Shown here: positions 1 through 8,323 of the stretch, piece after piece
How positions within the stretch are numbered: the first letter of the stretch is position 1
Layout of the letters: each line of letters opens with the position of its first letter
DNA from: CAXSDR01 sp964236445
GTDB taxonomy: Bacteria; Actinomycetota; Actinomycetes; Motilibacterales; Motilibacteraceae
Assembly (NCBI GenBank): GCA_964236445.1
Contig: CAXSDR010000012.1
Coordinates: 1-51,305 of the forward strand
Reading direction: 5' to 3'
Length of the DNA: 51,305 nt
The notes under the pieces: model-generated
Seen by the model: the letters and a program-made list of their open reading frames with translations, nothing else
Database searches by the model: none
Told to the model about the DNA's origin: nothing
Program-made: the position numbers and the translations under genes

Positions 1-1
1 C

Positions 2-1093
2 TACTTCATGCTCAAGGAGATCGCCGAGCAGCCCAAGGCCGTCGCCGACACGCTGCTCGGTCGGATCGACGAGACAGGACATCTCGCCCTCGACGAGATG
101 CGGCTCTCCGACGACGAGCTCCGCGAGATCGACAAGATCGTGATCATCGCGTGCGGCACCGCCTATCACTCGGGGCTGATAGCGAAGTATGCGATCGAGC
201 ACTGGACGCGCATCCCGTGCGAAGTCGAGCTGGCGAGTGAGTTCCGCTATCGCGACCCCATCCTCAACCGCCAGACGCTGGTGATCGCGATCTCCCAGTC
301 GGGGGAGACGATGGACCTGCTCATGGCGCTGCGCCACGCGCGCGAGCAGGGCTCACGGGTTCTGGCGATCTGCAACACCAACGGCTCGACGATCCCGCGC
401 GAGTCCGACGCCGTCCTCTACACCCACGCGGGGCCGGAGATCGCGGTCGCCTCCACCAAGGGGTTCCTCACCCAGGTGGTGGCCTGCTATCTCGTCGCCC
501 TCTATCTGGGTCAGGTGCGAGGAACCAAGTGGGGCGACGAGATCAGCGCGGTGATCCGCGAGCTCGCCGACCTGCCCGGCCTGCTCGACGAGGTCCTCGA
601 CACCATGGAGCCCGTGCGCGAGCTCGCCCGCGCGCTCGCGGGTCGACGCTCGGTGCTCTTCCTGGGTCGCCACGTCGGCTACCCGGTCGCCCTGGAAGGT
701 GCGCTGAAGCTCAAGGAGCTTGCCTACATCCATGCGGAGGGCTTCGCGGCCGGTGAGCTCAAGCACGGCCCCATCGCACTGATCGAGGACGGTCTGCCCG
801 TCGTCGTCGTCGTGCCGTCGCCGCGGGGCCGTTCCATGATCCACGACAAGATCGTGAGCAACATCCAAGAGGTACGCGCCCGCGGCGCCATGACCATCGT
901 CATCGCCGAGGAGGGCGACGAGGCGGTCGTGCCCTACGCCGACCACCTGATCCGCGTGCCGGCGACGCCGGTGCTGATGCAGCCCATCCTCGCCACGGTG
1001 CCGCTGCAGGTGTTCGCCTGCGAGATGGCTGCGGCCATGGGCCTGGACGTCGACCAGCCCCGCAACCTCGCCAAGTCGGTGACGGTCGAGTAG
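2..1093 (+). CDS. glmS: Glutamine-fructose-6-phosphate aminotransferase, C-terminal part
   Basis: This is the isomerase half of GlmS, which makes glucosamine-6-phosphate for peptidoglycan and, in actinomycetes, mycothiol. The reading frame is open from base 2, so the N-terminal glutaminase domain lies outside the window. Two SIS sugar-isomerase domains are visible: the first contains ACGTAYHSG and ISQSGET, the second contains EGALKLKELAYIHAEGF followed by GELKHGP. The protein ends in the characteristic PRNLAKSVTVE tail, so the 3' end is intact. The stop codon TAG overlaps the GTG of the next gene by one base, which suggests coupled translation. The family assignment is secure; nothing unusual is seen. 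Confidence 0.97.
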   Translation, partial: YFMLKEIAEQPKAVADTLLGRIDETGHLALDEMRLSDDELREIDKIVIIACGTAYHSGLIAKYAIEHWTRIPCEVELASEFRYRDPILNRQTLVIAISQSGETMDLLMALRHAREQGSRVLAICNTNGSTIPRESDAVLYTHAGPEIAVASTKGFLTQVVACYLVALYLGQVRGTKWGDEISAVIRELADLPGLLDEVLDTMEPVRELARALAGRRSVLFLGRHVGYPVALEGALKLKELAYIHAEGFAAGELKHGPIALIEDGLPVVVVVPSPRGRSMIHDKIVSNIQEVRARGAMTIVIAEEGDEAVVPYADHLIRVPATPVLMQPILATVPLQVFACEMAAAMGLDVDQPRNLAKSVTVE

Positions 1094-1512
1094 TGACCCG
1101 ACCCGATGCGCATCCGAACCTGCGCGGCGTCAGCGGCCGCCAGGGCATCTTCCTCACGGGCAAGCCGCAACAGCTTCTGGTCTTTGCCGACGGTCTCGTG
1201 ATCGTGCAGGTGGCCCGCCTCGTCGACACGAGCCCCATCGGTGCCTCCGATGTCACCGGCGTCACCGCTGGGTCTGGCGAGGGCAGCGCATTCGCGGCCC
1301 GCACCCGCCGGTCGCGGTTCCTGGCCTACGGCGACATCACCCGTGCCGAGCTCGTCAACGCCTCTGTCGGGCAGCACAGGCTGATGCTCACCATGACCGA
1401 CGGCGCGTCGGTCAGCCATGCCTATCAGCCGCGCAAGGTGGACGCCTCGGCGGTGCTGGCAGCCCTGCGCGAGCGGTTGCACGACCGCTTCGTCAGCTCG
1501 GTTGCCGCCTGA
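1093..1512 (+). CDS. Small hypothetical protein, possible PH-like fold
   Basis: A 139-residue protein starting at a GTG that shares one base with the glmS stop. It has no signal peptide or membrane segment. The sequence alternates short hydrophobic beta-like stretches (QGIFLTGKPQQLLVFADGLVIVQV, split by turns, and HRLMLTMTDG) with charged loops and ends in a helix (ALRERLHDRFVSS). This pattern resembles PH/GRAM-like beta-barrel proteins of actinomycetes, but that is an inference from composition and I do not recognise a named family. The tight junction with glmS suggests co-transcription; a function in amino-sugar metabolism cannot be claimed. Confidence 0.75.
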   Translation: MTRPDAHPNLRGVSGRQGIFLTGKPQQLLVFADGLVIVQVARLVDTSPIGASDVTGVTAGSGEGSAFAARTRRSRFLAYGDITRAELVNASVGQHRLMLTMTDGASVSHAYQPRKVDASAVLAALRERLHDRFVSSVAA

Positions 1513-1578
1513 AATCCCCGCGACGGCTTCCGGGAACGGCGGCGGTCCGCAACAACCGCACGAAGGCGCACACTGCCG

Positions 1579-1584
1579 TAAGAT
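1579..1584 (+). promoter_or_regulatory. -10-like hexamer for a leaderless antitoxin mRNA
   Basis: TAAGAT lies exactly 6 nt before the ATG at 1591 and there is no purine-rich ribosome binding site between them. This spacing would put transcription initiation at the start codon. It is one of a set of such hexamers in this window. Confidence 0.5.
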
Positions 1585-1590
1585 GTGCGT

Positions 1591-2184
1591 ATGACGATCA
1601 CGACGCTCGCTTCGCTGCTCGACCAGCAGGGCACAGGTCTGCGTGAGGCGGAGGTGGTCGCCGCTGTCGCGGAACTCCTCTCCGGTCGCTTCGGGGTGGG
1701 CCAGCGGGGTGCGGTCGCCGCACTCAGCCCGGACGCCGAAGCGGTCCTCCGCAGCTCGAGTGGTCTTGCCGAGCCGCAGGACAAGGCCCTCGAGCTCGCT
1801 GCGCAGGACACCACTGCGGCGACCGTGGCGCTCGTGGCGGGAAGCCGGTCCGTCGCCGAGCTCGCCGCCGCGCTGGGGGTCGACGCGTCGCGCGTACGTC
1901 ACCGGGCCGGGGACGGGGCGCTCTATGCGGTCAAGGTGGGGCGCTCCAACCGCTTCCCGGTCTGGCAGCTCGACGCCGCCGACCGTCCGATCGTCGGGCT
2001 TCGCGAGGTGCTCTCTGCGCTGCCGGACGATCTTCACCCCCTCGAGGTCGAGGGCTTCATGCTCACCCCGCAACCCGAGCTCCGCGTCGGGCGGCACGAC
2101 CTGAGCCCGCGGGACTGGCTCGTCGGCGGCGGGCGTCCGAGTGTCGTGGCGGGCCTGGCCGACTCACTGTCCGTCGCCATGTGA
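1591..2184 (+). CDS. Putative antitoxin partner of RES-domain toxin
   Basis: A 197-residue protein directly upstream of a RES-domain gene. The middle carries a helix-turn-helix-like stretch (SVAELAAALGVDASRVRHRAGDG) followed by a short beta region (ALYAVKVGRSNRFPVWQLDA), and the C-terminal third ends in DLSPRDWLVGGGRP, resembling the Xre/MbcA-type antitoxin arrangement in which a DNA-binding N-terminus is followed by a toxin-binding C-terminus. In known RES-Xre systems the antitoxin blocks the NAD-degrading active site and autorepresses the operon. ATG 1591 is preferred over the GTG at 1585 because a -10-like hexamer sits 6 nt before it. The pairing is inferred from gene order; the DNA-binding role is not proven by the sequence. 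Confidence 0.7.
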   Translation: MTITTLASLLDQQGTGLREAEVVAAVAELLSGRFGVGQRGAVAALSPDAEAVLRSSSGLAEPQDKALELAAQDTTAATVALVAGSRSVAELAAALGVDASRVRHRAGDGALYAVKVGRSNRFPVWQLDAADRPIVGLREVLSALPDDLHPLEVEGFMLTPQPELRVGRHDLSPRDWLVGGGRPSVVAGLADSLSVAM

Positions 2185-2207
2185 ACCGAGTTGTCCCCAT
2201 CGACCCG

Positions 2208-2213
2208 TAGGGT
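2208..2213 (+). promoter_or_regulatory. -10-like hexamer upstream of the RES gene
   Basis: TAGGGT lies 8 nt before the GTG at 2222. It could give the toxin gene its own near-leaderless transcript, separate from the antitoxin mRNA. Confidence 0.35.
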
Positions 2214-2221
2214 CCCGAACC

Positions 2222-2845
2222 GTGCCCAAGCTCTCGATGCCACCGTCTGTGGAGGCCCTGCGCGCCAGTGATCCCGACATCGTGGCGATCGCCACTCACA
2301 CGGTGCTGTGGCGCATCCACGAGACCGCCGGCGAGCACGTGGTCCCGTGGAACAGGCTCCGTCACTACGGCCCGATCGAGCGCGCGCGGTTCGACCCGCA
2401 CGACCCCCCGCCGCGCGAGCAGGATGCGGGAGTGCTCTACACCGCGCTCGACGTGAGCACGGCGCTGGCCGAAGTCTTCCAGCTGACGCGCACGGTCGAC
2501 CTACGCCGACGGTCGCCCCACCTGACGGGCATGCGTGCGACGCGCACGCTGCACGTCCTCGACCTCTCAGGCACCTGGCCGGTGCGTGCCGGCGCGTCGC
2601 ACGCCATCGGCAGCGGGCGCCGCGACACGACACGAGCCTGGGCACGGCGCATCGTCGCCGCCTGGCCCGACCTCGACGGGCTCTGGCACGCCTCGGCCAT
2701 GACGGGACTGCCGTGTCTCACGGTCTTCAACCCGGGCGCCGACGCGCTGCCCGACGTCCCCGCGTTCAGTGAGCCGCTCGCCCATCCCGGCTTGCGGCCC
2801 TGGCTGGCCACGGCGTGCGTGACCATCGGCTACCGCCTCCTCTGA
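2222..2845 (+). CDS. RES family NAD-degrading toxin-like protein
   Basis: A 207-residue protein with the three conserved residues that name the RES family: Arg in LWRIHE, Glu in STALAEVFQ and Ser in LWHASAMTG. Characterised members (for example MbcT of Mycobacterium tuberculosis) consume NAD+ by phosphorolysis or hydrolysis and are held in check by a cognate antitoxin encoded next door. The GTG at 2222 was chosen because it begins the conserved region and lies 37 nt after the antitoxin stop; an ATG five codons later (2237) is an alternative. The position between glmS and acpS is a core-genome setting, so the pair may be vertically inherited or a small insertion. Toxicity itself is inferred. 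Confidence 0.85.
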   Translation: MPKLSMPPSVEALRASDPDIVAIATHTVLWRIHETAGEHVVPWNRLRHYGPIERARFDPHDPPPREQDAGVLYTALDVSTALAEVFQLTRTVDLRRRSPHLTGMRATRTLHVLDLSGTWPVRAGASHAIGSGRRDTTRAWARRIVAAWPDLDGLWHASAMTGLPCLTVFNPGADALPDVPAFSEPLAHPGLRPWLATACVTIGYRLL

Positions 2846-2888
2846 GGCGGCTGCGCGTGCGAGGGCAGTGCCAGCTGCGGGGTCGGCC

Positions 2889-2894
2889 TAGGGT
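2889..2894 (+). promoter_or_regulatory. -10-like hexamer for acpS-nnrD
   Basis: TAGGGT lies 6 nt before the acpS GTG with no ribosome binding site between, as expected for a leaderless transcript. Confidence 0.45.
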
Positions 2895-2900
2895 GGCTGC

Positions 2901-3272
2901 GTGATCCTCGGGGTGGGCATCGATGTCGTGGACGTGGCGAGGTTCGCTGCTGCGCTGGAGCGCACGCCGCGACTCAAGCACCGGCTGTTCACCGAGGCCG
3001 AGCGCGAACTGCCCATGGCCTCGCTCGCGGCACGGTTCGCCGTCAAGGAGGCTGCCGCCAAGGCCCTCGGCGCTCCTGCCGGGCTGCGCTGGACCGATGC
3101 CGAGGTGGGCCCGACCGGGGGCAACCAGCCCGTCCTGCGGGTCACCAGGACCGTGGCTGCCCGCGCGGCCGAGCTGGGCGTCGACCGCTGGCACGTGTCA
3201 CTGAGCCATGACGCGGGCATCGCGTCCGCCGTAGTGATCGCCGAAGGGCGCGAGCGGGAGGCGGGGGCATGA
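2901..3272 (+). CDS. acpS: Holo-[acyl-carrier-protein] synthase
   Basis: AcpS transfers 4'-phosphopantetheine from CoA to the serine of acyl carrier proteins. The 123-residue length is normal. The N-terminal motif GIDVVDVARF carries the Mg2+-binding aspartate and the central FAVKEAAAKALG carries the second metal ligand Glu, both diagnostic of the family; LSHDAGIASAVV near the C-terminus is also typical. The GTG start begins the conserved MILGVGIDVV segment. The gene overlaps nnrD by four bases (ATGA), the usual actinobacterial arrangement, so the two are translated together. Confidence 0.97.
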   Translation: MILGVGIDVVDVARFAAALERTPRLKHRLFTEAERELPMASLAARFAVKEAAAKALGAPAGLRWTDAEVGPTGGNQPVLRVTRTVAARAAELGVDRWHVSLSHDAGIASAVVIAEGREREAGA

Positions 3273-4702
3273 GGGGCGCATACGACGTCGAGCAGGTCCG
3301 CCAGGCCGAAGCCGCCCTGGCCGCGACGCTGCCGCCCGGCACACTGATGGACCGTGCGGCGACGGGCATCGCGACGGGGTGCCGGGCGCTGCTCGGCCGG
3401 GTCTACGGCGCGCGCGTGGTCCTGCTGGTCGGCAGCGGGGACAACGGTGGTGATGCGCTGTTCGCGGGCGCTGCGTTGGCGCGGCGCGGTGCGCGCGTGG
3501 ACGCCGTCCTGCTCGGCCCGCGTGCCCACGACGGGGGCCTGCGGGCGCTGCTGGCGGCGGGCGGCTGTGTCGTGGCCCCTGGCCAGGCGCGTGAGGCGGC
3601 GCCGCTGATCGGGCGCGCCGACCTGGTGCTCGACGGGATCCTGGGCATCGGCGGCGCCGGGGGCCTGCGGCCCGACGCCGAGGAGCTCGTCGGGCGGGTG
3701 GAGGCGTCGCGTGCCGTCCTGGTGTCGGTCGACGTCCCCAGCGGCATCGACGCCTCGACCGGTGAGGTGGCCGGGTGCGCCGTGCACGCCGACGTCACCC
3801 TCACGCCCGGTGCCTGGAAGCCCGGACTCCTCGTCGACCCCGGCGCCTCGCACGCCGGGATCGTGCACGTCATCGACATCGGCCTCGCCGGCCACCTGCC
3901 GCAGCCCGATGTCGAGGTGCTGGAGGACGGCGACGTCGCCCGCCTGTTGCCCCGACCGGGCCCCGAGAGCGACAAATACCGACGCGGGGTCGTCGCAGTG
4001 GTGGCGGGCAGCGACACCTACCCCGGTGCCGCCGTGCTGTGTTCCGGTGCGGCGCTGCACTCGGGCTCGGGGATGGTGCGCTACGTCGGACCCGCTGGTG
4101 CCACGGCCGCTGTCCTCGCGCGCTGGCCCGAGGTCGTCGCGGGTGACGGGCGCGTGCAGGCCCGGGTGGTGGGGCCCGGCATCGCCGAGCCCGACGCTGT
4201 CGCCGCGCACGTCGCTCAACCCGAGCCGGCTGTCCTCGACGCCGCCTGCACCACCCTGCACGCCCGCGCGCGAGGCCCGCTGCTGCTCACCCCGCACGCC
4301 GGCGAGCTGGCCACCCTGCTCGGCGCCGAGCGCTCCGACATCGAGGCGCGCCGCCTGCACTGGGCGCGGGAGGCGGCCCGGGTCACGGGGGCGACCGTGC
4401 TCCTCAAGGGTTCGACGACCATCGTCGCGGCACCCGGGGGACCGGTGCGCCTCAACCCCACCGGAACCCCCTGGCTCGCGACGGCGGGCAGCGGTGACGT
4501 CCTGGCCGGGCTGGCGGGCGCCCTGCTCGCCGGCGGCCTCTCGCCCTACGACGCAGGCTCGGTCGCGGCGTGGCTGCACGGGCTGGCGGGCCGGGCGGCG
4601 TCGGGCGGTGGGCCGACCACGAGCGCCGACGTCCTGGCCGCTCTGCCGGATGTGATGCGAGCGGCGTTGACCGGGCGGGGGCCCGAGCGTTTCCTGCCCT
4701 GA
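3269..4702 (+). CDS. nnrD: Bifunctional NAD(P)H-hydrate epimerase / ADP-dependent NAD(P)H-hydrate dehydratase
   Basis: This 477-residue enzyme repairs hydrated NADH and NADPH. The N-terminal YjeF epimerase domain (residues about 10-210) contains GSGDNGGDALFAGA and DVPSGIDASTGEV. The C-terminal ribokinase-like dehydratase domain (about 225-470) contains KYRRGVVAVVAGSDTYPGAA, TPHAGELATLLG and the ATP/ADP-site motif AGSGDVLAGLAGALLAGG. Both domains look complete. It overlaps acpS by ATGA and is followed by a roughly 150-base gap before alr, which has its own promoter-like sequence. Confidence 0.95.
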   Translation: MRGAYDVEQVRQAEAALAATLPPGTLMDRAATGIATGCRALLGRVYGARVVLLVGSGDNGGDALFAGAALARRGARVDAVLLGPRAHDGGLRALLAAGGCVVAPGQAREAAPLIGRADLVLDGILGIGGAGGLRPDAEELVGRVEASRAVLVSVDVPSGIDASTGEVAGCAVHADVTLTPGAWKPGLLVDPGASHAGIVHVIDIGLAGHLPQPDVEVLEDGDVARLLPRPGPESDKYRRGVVAVVAGSDTYPGAAVLCSGAALHSGSGMVRYVGPAGATAAVLARWPEVVAGDGRVQARVVGPGIAEPDAVAAHVAQPEPAVLDAACTTLHARARGPLLLTPHAGELATLLGAERSDIEARRLHWAREAARVTGATVLLKGSTTIVAAPGGPVRLNPTGTPWLATAGSGDVLAGLAGALLAGGLSPYDAGSVAAWLHGLAGRAASGGGPTTSADVLAALPDVMRAALTGRGPERFLP

Positions 4703-4844
4703 GCGGCTCGAGTCGCCGGACCGGGCGCGCGCCCGGTCGGAACCGGCGCCATCAGCTCGGCCGGGGGCAGCCGCCCGCCTGGGCTGCCTGAGGAAGCCGA
4801 TCGGGGTTGCACCCGGGGTCGACCCGCGACCGCGCGTCGGCTGG

Positions 4845-4850
4845 CAGGAT
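4845..4850 (+). promoter_or_regulatory. -10-like hexamer for alr
   Basis: CAGGAT lies 6 nt before the alr ATG. The first base departs from TANNNT but the spacing matches the other leaderless candidates in the window. Confidence 0.35.
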
Positions 4851-4856
4851 CGGGGG

Positions 4857-5999
4857 ATGACCGCGCCGCTGGCTGGACCGCTCCGTGAGGTGGTCATCGA
4901 CCTCGCCGCCATCCGCGAGAACGTGGCAGCGCTGACCGGCTATGCAGGCGACGCGCAGGTCATGGCGGTCGTGAAGGCCGACGCCTACGGGCACGGCCTG
5001 GTGCCTTCGGCCCGCGCCGCGCGAGCCGGTGGGGCGAGCTGGTTGGGCACCGCTCTGCTCGAAGAGGCCCTGGCCCTGCGCGCCGCCGGCCTCGACGGGC
5101 GCATCCTGTCCTGGCTGATGGCGCCGGGCGAGCCGGGGCTGAGGCAGGCGGTGGGCCACGAGATCGACCTCTCCGTGGGAGCGCCGTGGGCGCTCGCCGA
5201 CGTCAGTGCTGCGGCACGCGCCGCCGGTCGTGCCGCGCGAGTCCATCTCAAGATCGACACCGGGCTCTCACGCGGTGGCGCTCCTGCCGCGGCATGGCTG
5301 GAGCTCGTGGCCGCCGCGCTGCACGCACAGGCCGAGGGCGTCATCAGCGTCGTCGGCATCTGGTCGCACCTCGCCTGGGCCGACGCGCCCGGTCACCCGA
5401 CGATCGACCTGCAGCGCGACGCCTTCGTCGCCGCGGTCGAGCAGGCGCAGGCCGTCGGCGTACGCCCCGAGGTCGTGCACCTCGCCAACAGCGCCGCCAC
5501 GCTCACTCGGCCCGATCTCCGGTTCGATCTTGTGCGACCCGGCCTGGCGGTCTTCGGACTCTCCCCGGTCCCGGAGCAAGGGGGGCCCGCCGCGTTCGGG
5601 CTGCGGCCCGCGATGTCGCTGCGTGCCCGGCTCGCGCTGGTGAAGCGGATCCCGGCGGGCTCGGGTGTCTCCTACGGGCACGAATGGGTGGCGCCGCGCG
5701 AAACCAGCGTCGGGCTGGTGCCGCTGGGCTATGCCGACGGCGTGCCGCGCGCGGCGGGCAGCACCGGTCCCGTGCTCGTCGGTGGTCGCCGGCGAGCCGT
5801 GACCGGCCGGGTCTGCATGGACCAGTTCGTGATCGACCTCGGCGACGACGACGTCCATGCCGGCGACGAGGTCGTGCTCTTCGGCGCGGGGCCCGACGAG
5901 CCGTCGGCCGAGGAGTGGGCGCAGGCCGCCGGGACCATCTCCTACGAGATCATCGCCCGCGTCGGGGCCCGGGTCGCCCATCGGTGGGTCGGCGCGTGA
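4857..5999 (+). CDS. alr: Alanine racemase
   Basis: Alr converts L-alanine to D-alanine for peptidoglycan using pyridoxal phosphate. The 380-residue protein has the PLP lysine at K40 in VVKADAYGHG and the opposing catalytic tyrosine at Y273 in GSGVSYGHEW. GRVCMDQFVIDLG and the C-terminal GTISYEIIARVG segment belong to the beta-domain of the family. The ATG start precedes the conserved LREVVIDLAAIRENV beginning. It starts a run of overlapping genes (hydrolase, uracil-DNA glycosylase, tsaE) that probably forms one operon. Confidence 0.97.
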   Translation: MTAPLAGPLREVVIDLAAIRENVAALTGYAGDAQVMAVVKADAYGHGLVPSARAARAGGASWLGTALLEEALALRAAGLDGRILSWLMAPGEPGLRQAVGHEIDLSVGAPWALADVSAAARAAGRAARVHLKIDTGLSRGGAPAAAWLELVAAALHAQAEGVISVVGIWSHLAWADAPGHPTIDLQRDAFVAAVEQAQAVGVRPEVVHLANSAATLTRPDLRFDLVRPGLAVFGLSPVPEQGGPAAFGLRPAMSLRARLALVKRIPAGSGVSYGHEWVAPRETSVGLVPLGYADGVPRAAGSTGPVLVGGRRRAVTGRVCMDQFVIDLGDDDVHAGDEVVLFGAGPDEPSAEEWAQAAGTISYEIIARVGARVAHRWVGA

Positions 6000-7093
6000 T
6001 GCGTCTGCCTCCCGTGTCGGCGCTGCTCCGCCGGGCCGGCTCGGCGGGTGCCGTCGGGGTAGGGCTGGGTGTCCTCGCGGCCGGCGCCGCGGCCGGGCTC
6101 GTGGCCGAGCGCTATGCCGTACGCCGCCCGCTACGCGCGGTGTCCGACCCCGACGCCGAGGTCTACGGCACGGAGCAGGGTGACGACCACCCGGTGACCA
6201 CGGACGACGGCGTGGTGCTGCACGTCGAGGTCGACGAGGCGCCGTCCGCGCCCGACGACCTGACGGTGGTGCTCGTGCACGGCTATGGCCACGACGGGCG
6301 GGTCTGGACCTTTCAGCGCCGGTCGCTGCGGGGCCAGGCCCGGCTGGTGGTCCCCGATCAGCGCGGGCACGGCCGGTCGGGCCGGGCCAAGCTCGGCGAC
6401 GCCGGCCTCGACCGGCTCGGTGAGGACCTGCGCGACGTGCTTGCGGCCGTCGTGCCGGCAGGCCCGATCGTGCTGGTGGGTCACTCGATGGGCGGCATGG
6501 CGGTCATGGCGCTGGCCGCGGCTCACCCCGAGCTGTTCGGCCCGCGCATCGTGGGCGCCGTCCTCATGGCCACCTCCCCCGGAAGGCTGACGGAGGTCAC
6601 GTTCGGTGTCCCTGCCGCCGTCGGCCGGCTCGCGCGCCGTGTCGTGCCCGGAGTGATGGCGCTCGCGATCCGGCAGGCCGACCTGCTCGAACGGGGCCGC
6701 CAGGTCGGCAGCGACCTGTCTGCTCTGCTGACCAGGCACTACAGCTTCGCCAGCGACGTGCCACCGTCGCTGGTCTCCTTCGTCACGGACATGATCGACG
6801 GCACCTCGGTCGAGGTGCTCGCCGACTTCTATCCCGCGTTCGACGCGCACGAGAAGCTCGCCGCGCTCGCCGCACTGGCCGCGATCCCGGTGCTCGTGCT
6901 CGTCGGCGACTCCGACCTCATGACGCCCGAGGACCACTCGCGCGCCATCGCTGCGATGCTGCCCGAGGCAGAGCTCGTCGTCGTGGCCCATGCCGGCCAC
7001 ATGGTGCTGCTCGAGCACCCCGACATCGTGTCCGAGCATGTGCTCGCGCTCGTCGAGCGAAGCCGTGGCCCAGCGAAGCGGGTCGCCTCATGA
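5999..7093 (+). CDS. Alpha/beta hydrolase with N-terminal membrane anchor
   Basis: A protein of about 364 residues of unknown substrate, conserved between alr and tsaE in many actinomycetes. Residues about 10-40 form a hydrophobic alanine/glycine-rich segment (VGVGLGVLAAGAAAGLVA) that looks like a signal anchor. The hydrolase core follows: oxyanion region LVHGYGHDG, nucleophile elbow GHSMGG, acid in VGDSDLMTP and base histidine in HAGHMVLLEHP, so the triad is complete. The ATG at 5999 shares one base with the alr stop; a GTG at 5996 in the same frame would give a four-base GTGA overlap and is equally plausible. The 3' end overlaps the next gene by ATGA. Confidence 0.9.
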   Translation: MRLPPVSALLRRAGSAGAVGVGLGVLAAGAAAGLVAERYAVRRPLRAVSDPDAEVYGTEQGDDHPVTTDDGVVLHVEVDEAPSAPDDLTVVLVHGYGHDGRVWTFQRRSLRGQARLVVPDQRGHGRSGRAKLGDAGLDRLGEDLRDVLAAVVPAGPIVLVGHSMGGMAVMALAAAHPELFGPRIVGAVLMATSPGRLTEVTFGVPAAVGRLARRVVPGVMALAIRQADLLERGRQVGSDLSALLTRHYSFASDVPPSLVSFVTDMIDGTSVEVLADFYPAFDAHEKLAALAALAAIPVLVLVGDSDLMTPEDHSRAIAAMLPEAELVVVAHAGHMVLLEHPDIVSEHVLALVERSRGPAKRVAS

Positions 7094-7713
7094 GCCAGGG
7101 CGCTCACGTGGCCATCGAGGACCCGTCGGTCACCGCACCTGCTCAGCAGTCGTGGGAGTCGCTGTCCGGCATCGTCCGGGGGTGCGTCGCCTGCACGTCG
7201 CTGGTGGCCGAGCGCACCAACGTGGTGCCCGGCGTACGCCCTGCGGGCGCCGACGTGATTCTGCTCGGGGAGGCACCGGGAGCACAGGAAGACCAGACAG
7301 GCGTGCCTTTCGTCGGCCGCTCGGGACAGCTGCTCGACACGTTGCTGACCGAGGCAGGGCTGCCCCGAGAGCGCGTCATCGTGCTCAACGTGCTCAAGTG
7401 TCGACCCCCTGAGAATCGCAAGCCGACGCGTGCCGAGGTCGGCCGCTGCCGGCCCTGGCTGGCCCGCCAGATCGAGCTGGCACGACCGGCGCTCATCGTC
7501 ACGTTGGGCGGCACAGCGGCCGAGTGGGTCGTCGGACCCAACGCCCGCATCGGGGCGCTCCGCGGACAGGAGATGTCTTATGCAGGAATCCGAGTTCTGG
7601 TGACTTATCACCCGTCTGCCGCGCTCCGCTTCGGGCCGCGCGGCGCGCCCATCGCCGCCCTTCGCGAGGACCTCGCGGCTGCTGCGGTCATCGCCAACAG
7701 GGCTCGGGCATGA
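7090..7713 (+). CDS. Uracil-DNA glycosylase, family 4 (iron-sulfur)
   Basis: Removes uracil from DNA to start base-excision repair of deaminated cytosine, relevant in a GC-rich genome. The 207-residue protein has the family 4 active-site motif GEAPGAQEDQTGVPFVGRSG and the second motif TYHPSAALR. Four cysteines in the expected spacing (GCVACTSL near the N-terminus; LKCRPPENRK and GRCRPWL in the middle) would bind a 4Fe-4S cluster. Both ends overlap neighbouring genes by ATGA, so it is inside the alr-tsaE operon. A family 5 enzyme is less likely because of the GEAPG motif. Confidence 0.92.
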   Translation: MSQGAHVAIEDPSVTAPAQQSWESLSGIVRGCVACTSLVAERTNVVPGVRPAGADVILLGEAPGAQEDQTGVPFVGRSGQLLDTLLTEAGLPRERVIVLNVLKCRPPENRKPTRAEVGRCRPWLARQIELARPALIVTLGGTAAEWVVGPNARIGALRGQEMSYAGIRVLVTYHPSAALRFGPRGAPIAALREDLAAAAVIANRARA

Positions 7714-8177
7714 GTAGCTACGTCGTGCCTGACGCCGCCGCGATGCGCGCTCTCGGCGAGAGGCTTGCAAGCAGCCTGCGCGCGGGGGACCTGGTGGTGC
7801 TCGCCGGTCCGCTCGGCGCGGGGAAGACCACGCTGGCGCAGGGCATCGGGGCGGGTCTGGGTGTGCGCGGCCCGATCACGTCGCCGACGTTCGTCCTGTC
7901 GCGGGTGCACCCGTCGCTCGTCGGTGGTCCGGCTCTCGTGCACGTCGACGCCTACCGGCTCGGCTCGCTCGCCGAGGTCGACGACATGGACCTCGACACC
8001 GACCTCGGTCGCGCGGTCACCCTGGTGGAGTGGGGCGCGGGCCTGGTCGACTCCCTGGCACCGGACCGGCTCGAGGTGCAGATCTCGCGCAGCCTGGGCG
8101 ACTCCGACGACGAGGCACGCACCGTCACGATCCAGGCGACGGGGGACCGCTGGGCGGGGATGGCGTGGCCGGCGTGA
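7710..8177 (+). CDS. tsaE: tRNA threonylcarbamoyladenosine biosynthesis ATPase TsaE
   Basis: TsaE is the ATPase that drives turnover of the TsaB-TsaD complex making t6A37 in ANN-decoding tRNAs. The 155-residue protein has the Walker A motif GPLGAGKTTLAQG, followed by SPTFVLSRVH, the DAYRLG segment and the VEWGAG segment, all family hallmarks. The ATG at 7710 overlaps the previous stop by four bases. In most actinomycetes tsaB follows immediately; here about 16.7 kb separates them, although all partners are present and look intact. Confidence 0.96.
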   Translation: MSSYVVPDAAAMRALGERLASSLRAGDLVVLAGPLGAGKTTLAQGIGAGLGVRGPITSPTFVLSRVHPSLVGGPALVHVDAYRLGSLAEVDDMDLDTDLGRAVTLVEWGAGLVDSLAPDRLEVQISRSLGDSDDEARTVTIQATGDRWAGMAWPA

Positions 8178-8323
8178 CGACTGGACGGGTTCAGGCCAGC
8201 AAGGCGAAAAGGCGAGCAGCAGGCGCCTGCGCCGCGGGGCACGGGCATCGCCGCGCCGCGCTGCCCAGTGATGGGCGTCCCTCGATGCGGGGAATCGGAC
8301 GCGATCGGGGGTAGGAGGCGGCA

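Noticed and set aside
2888..4912. 674-codon open frame on the minus strand opposite acpS-nnrD
   Set aside because: Composition is Arg/Gly/Pro/His-rich with no domain, and it is antisense to two clearly conserved genes; a high-GC shadow frame.
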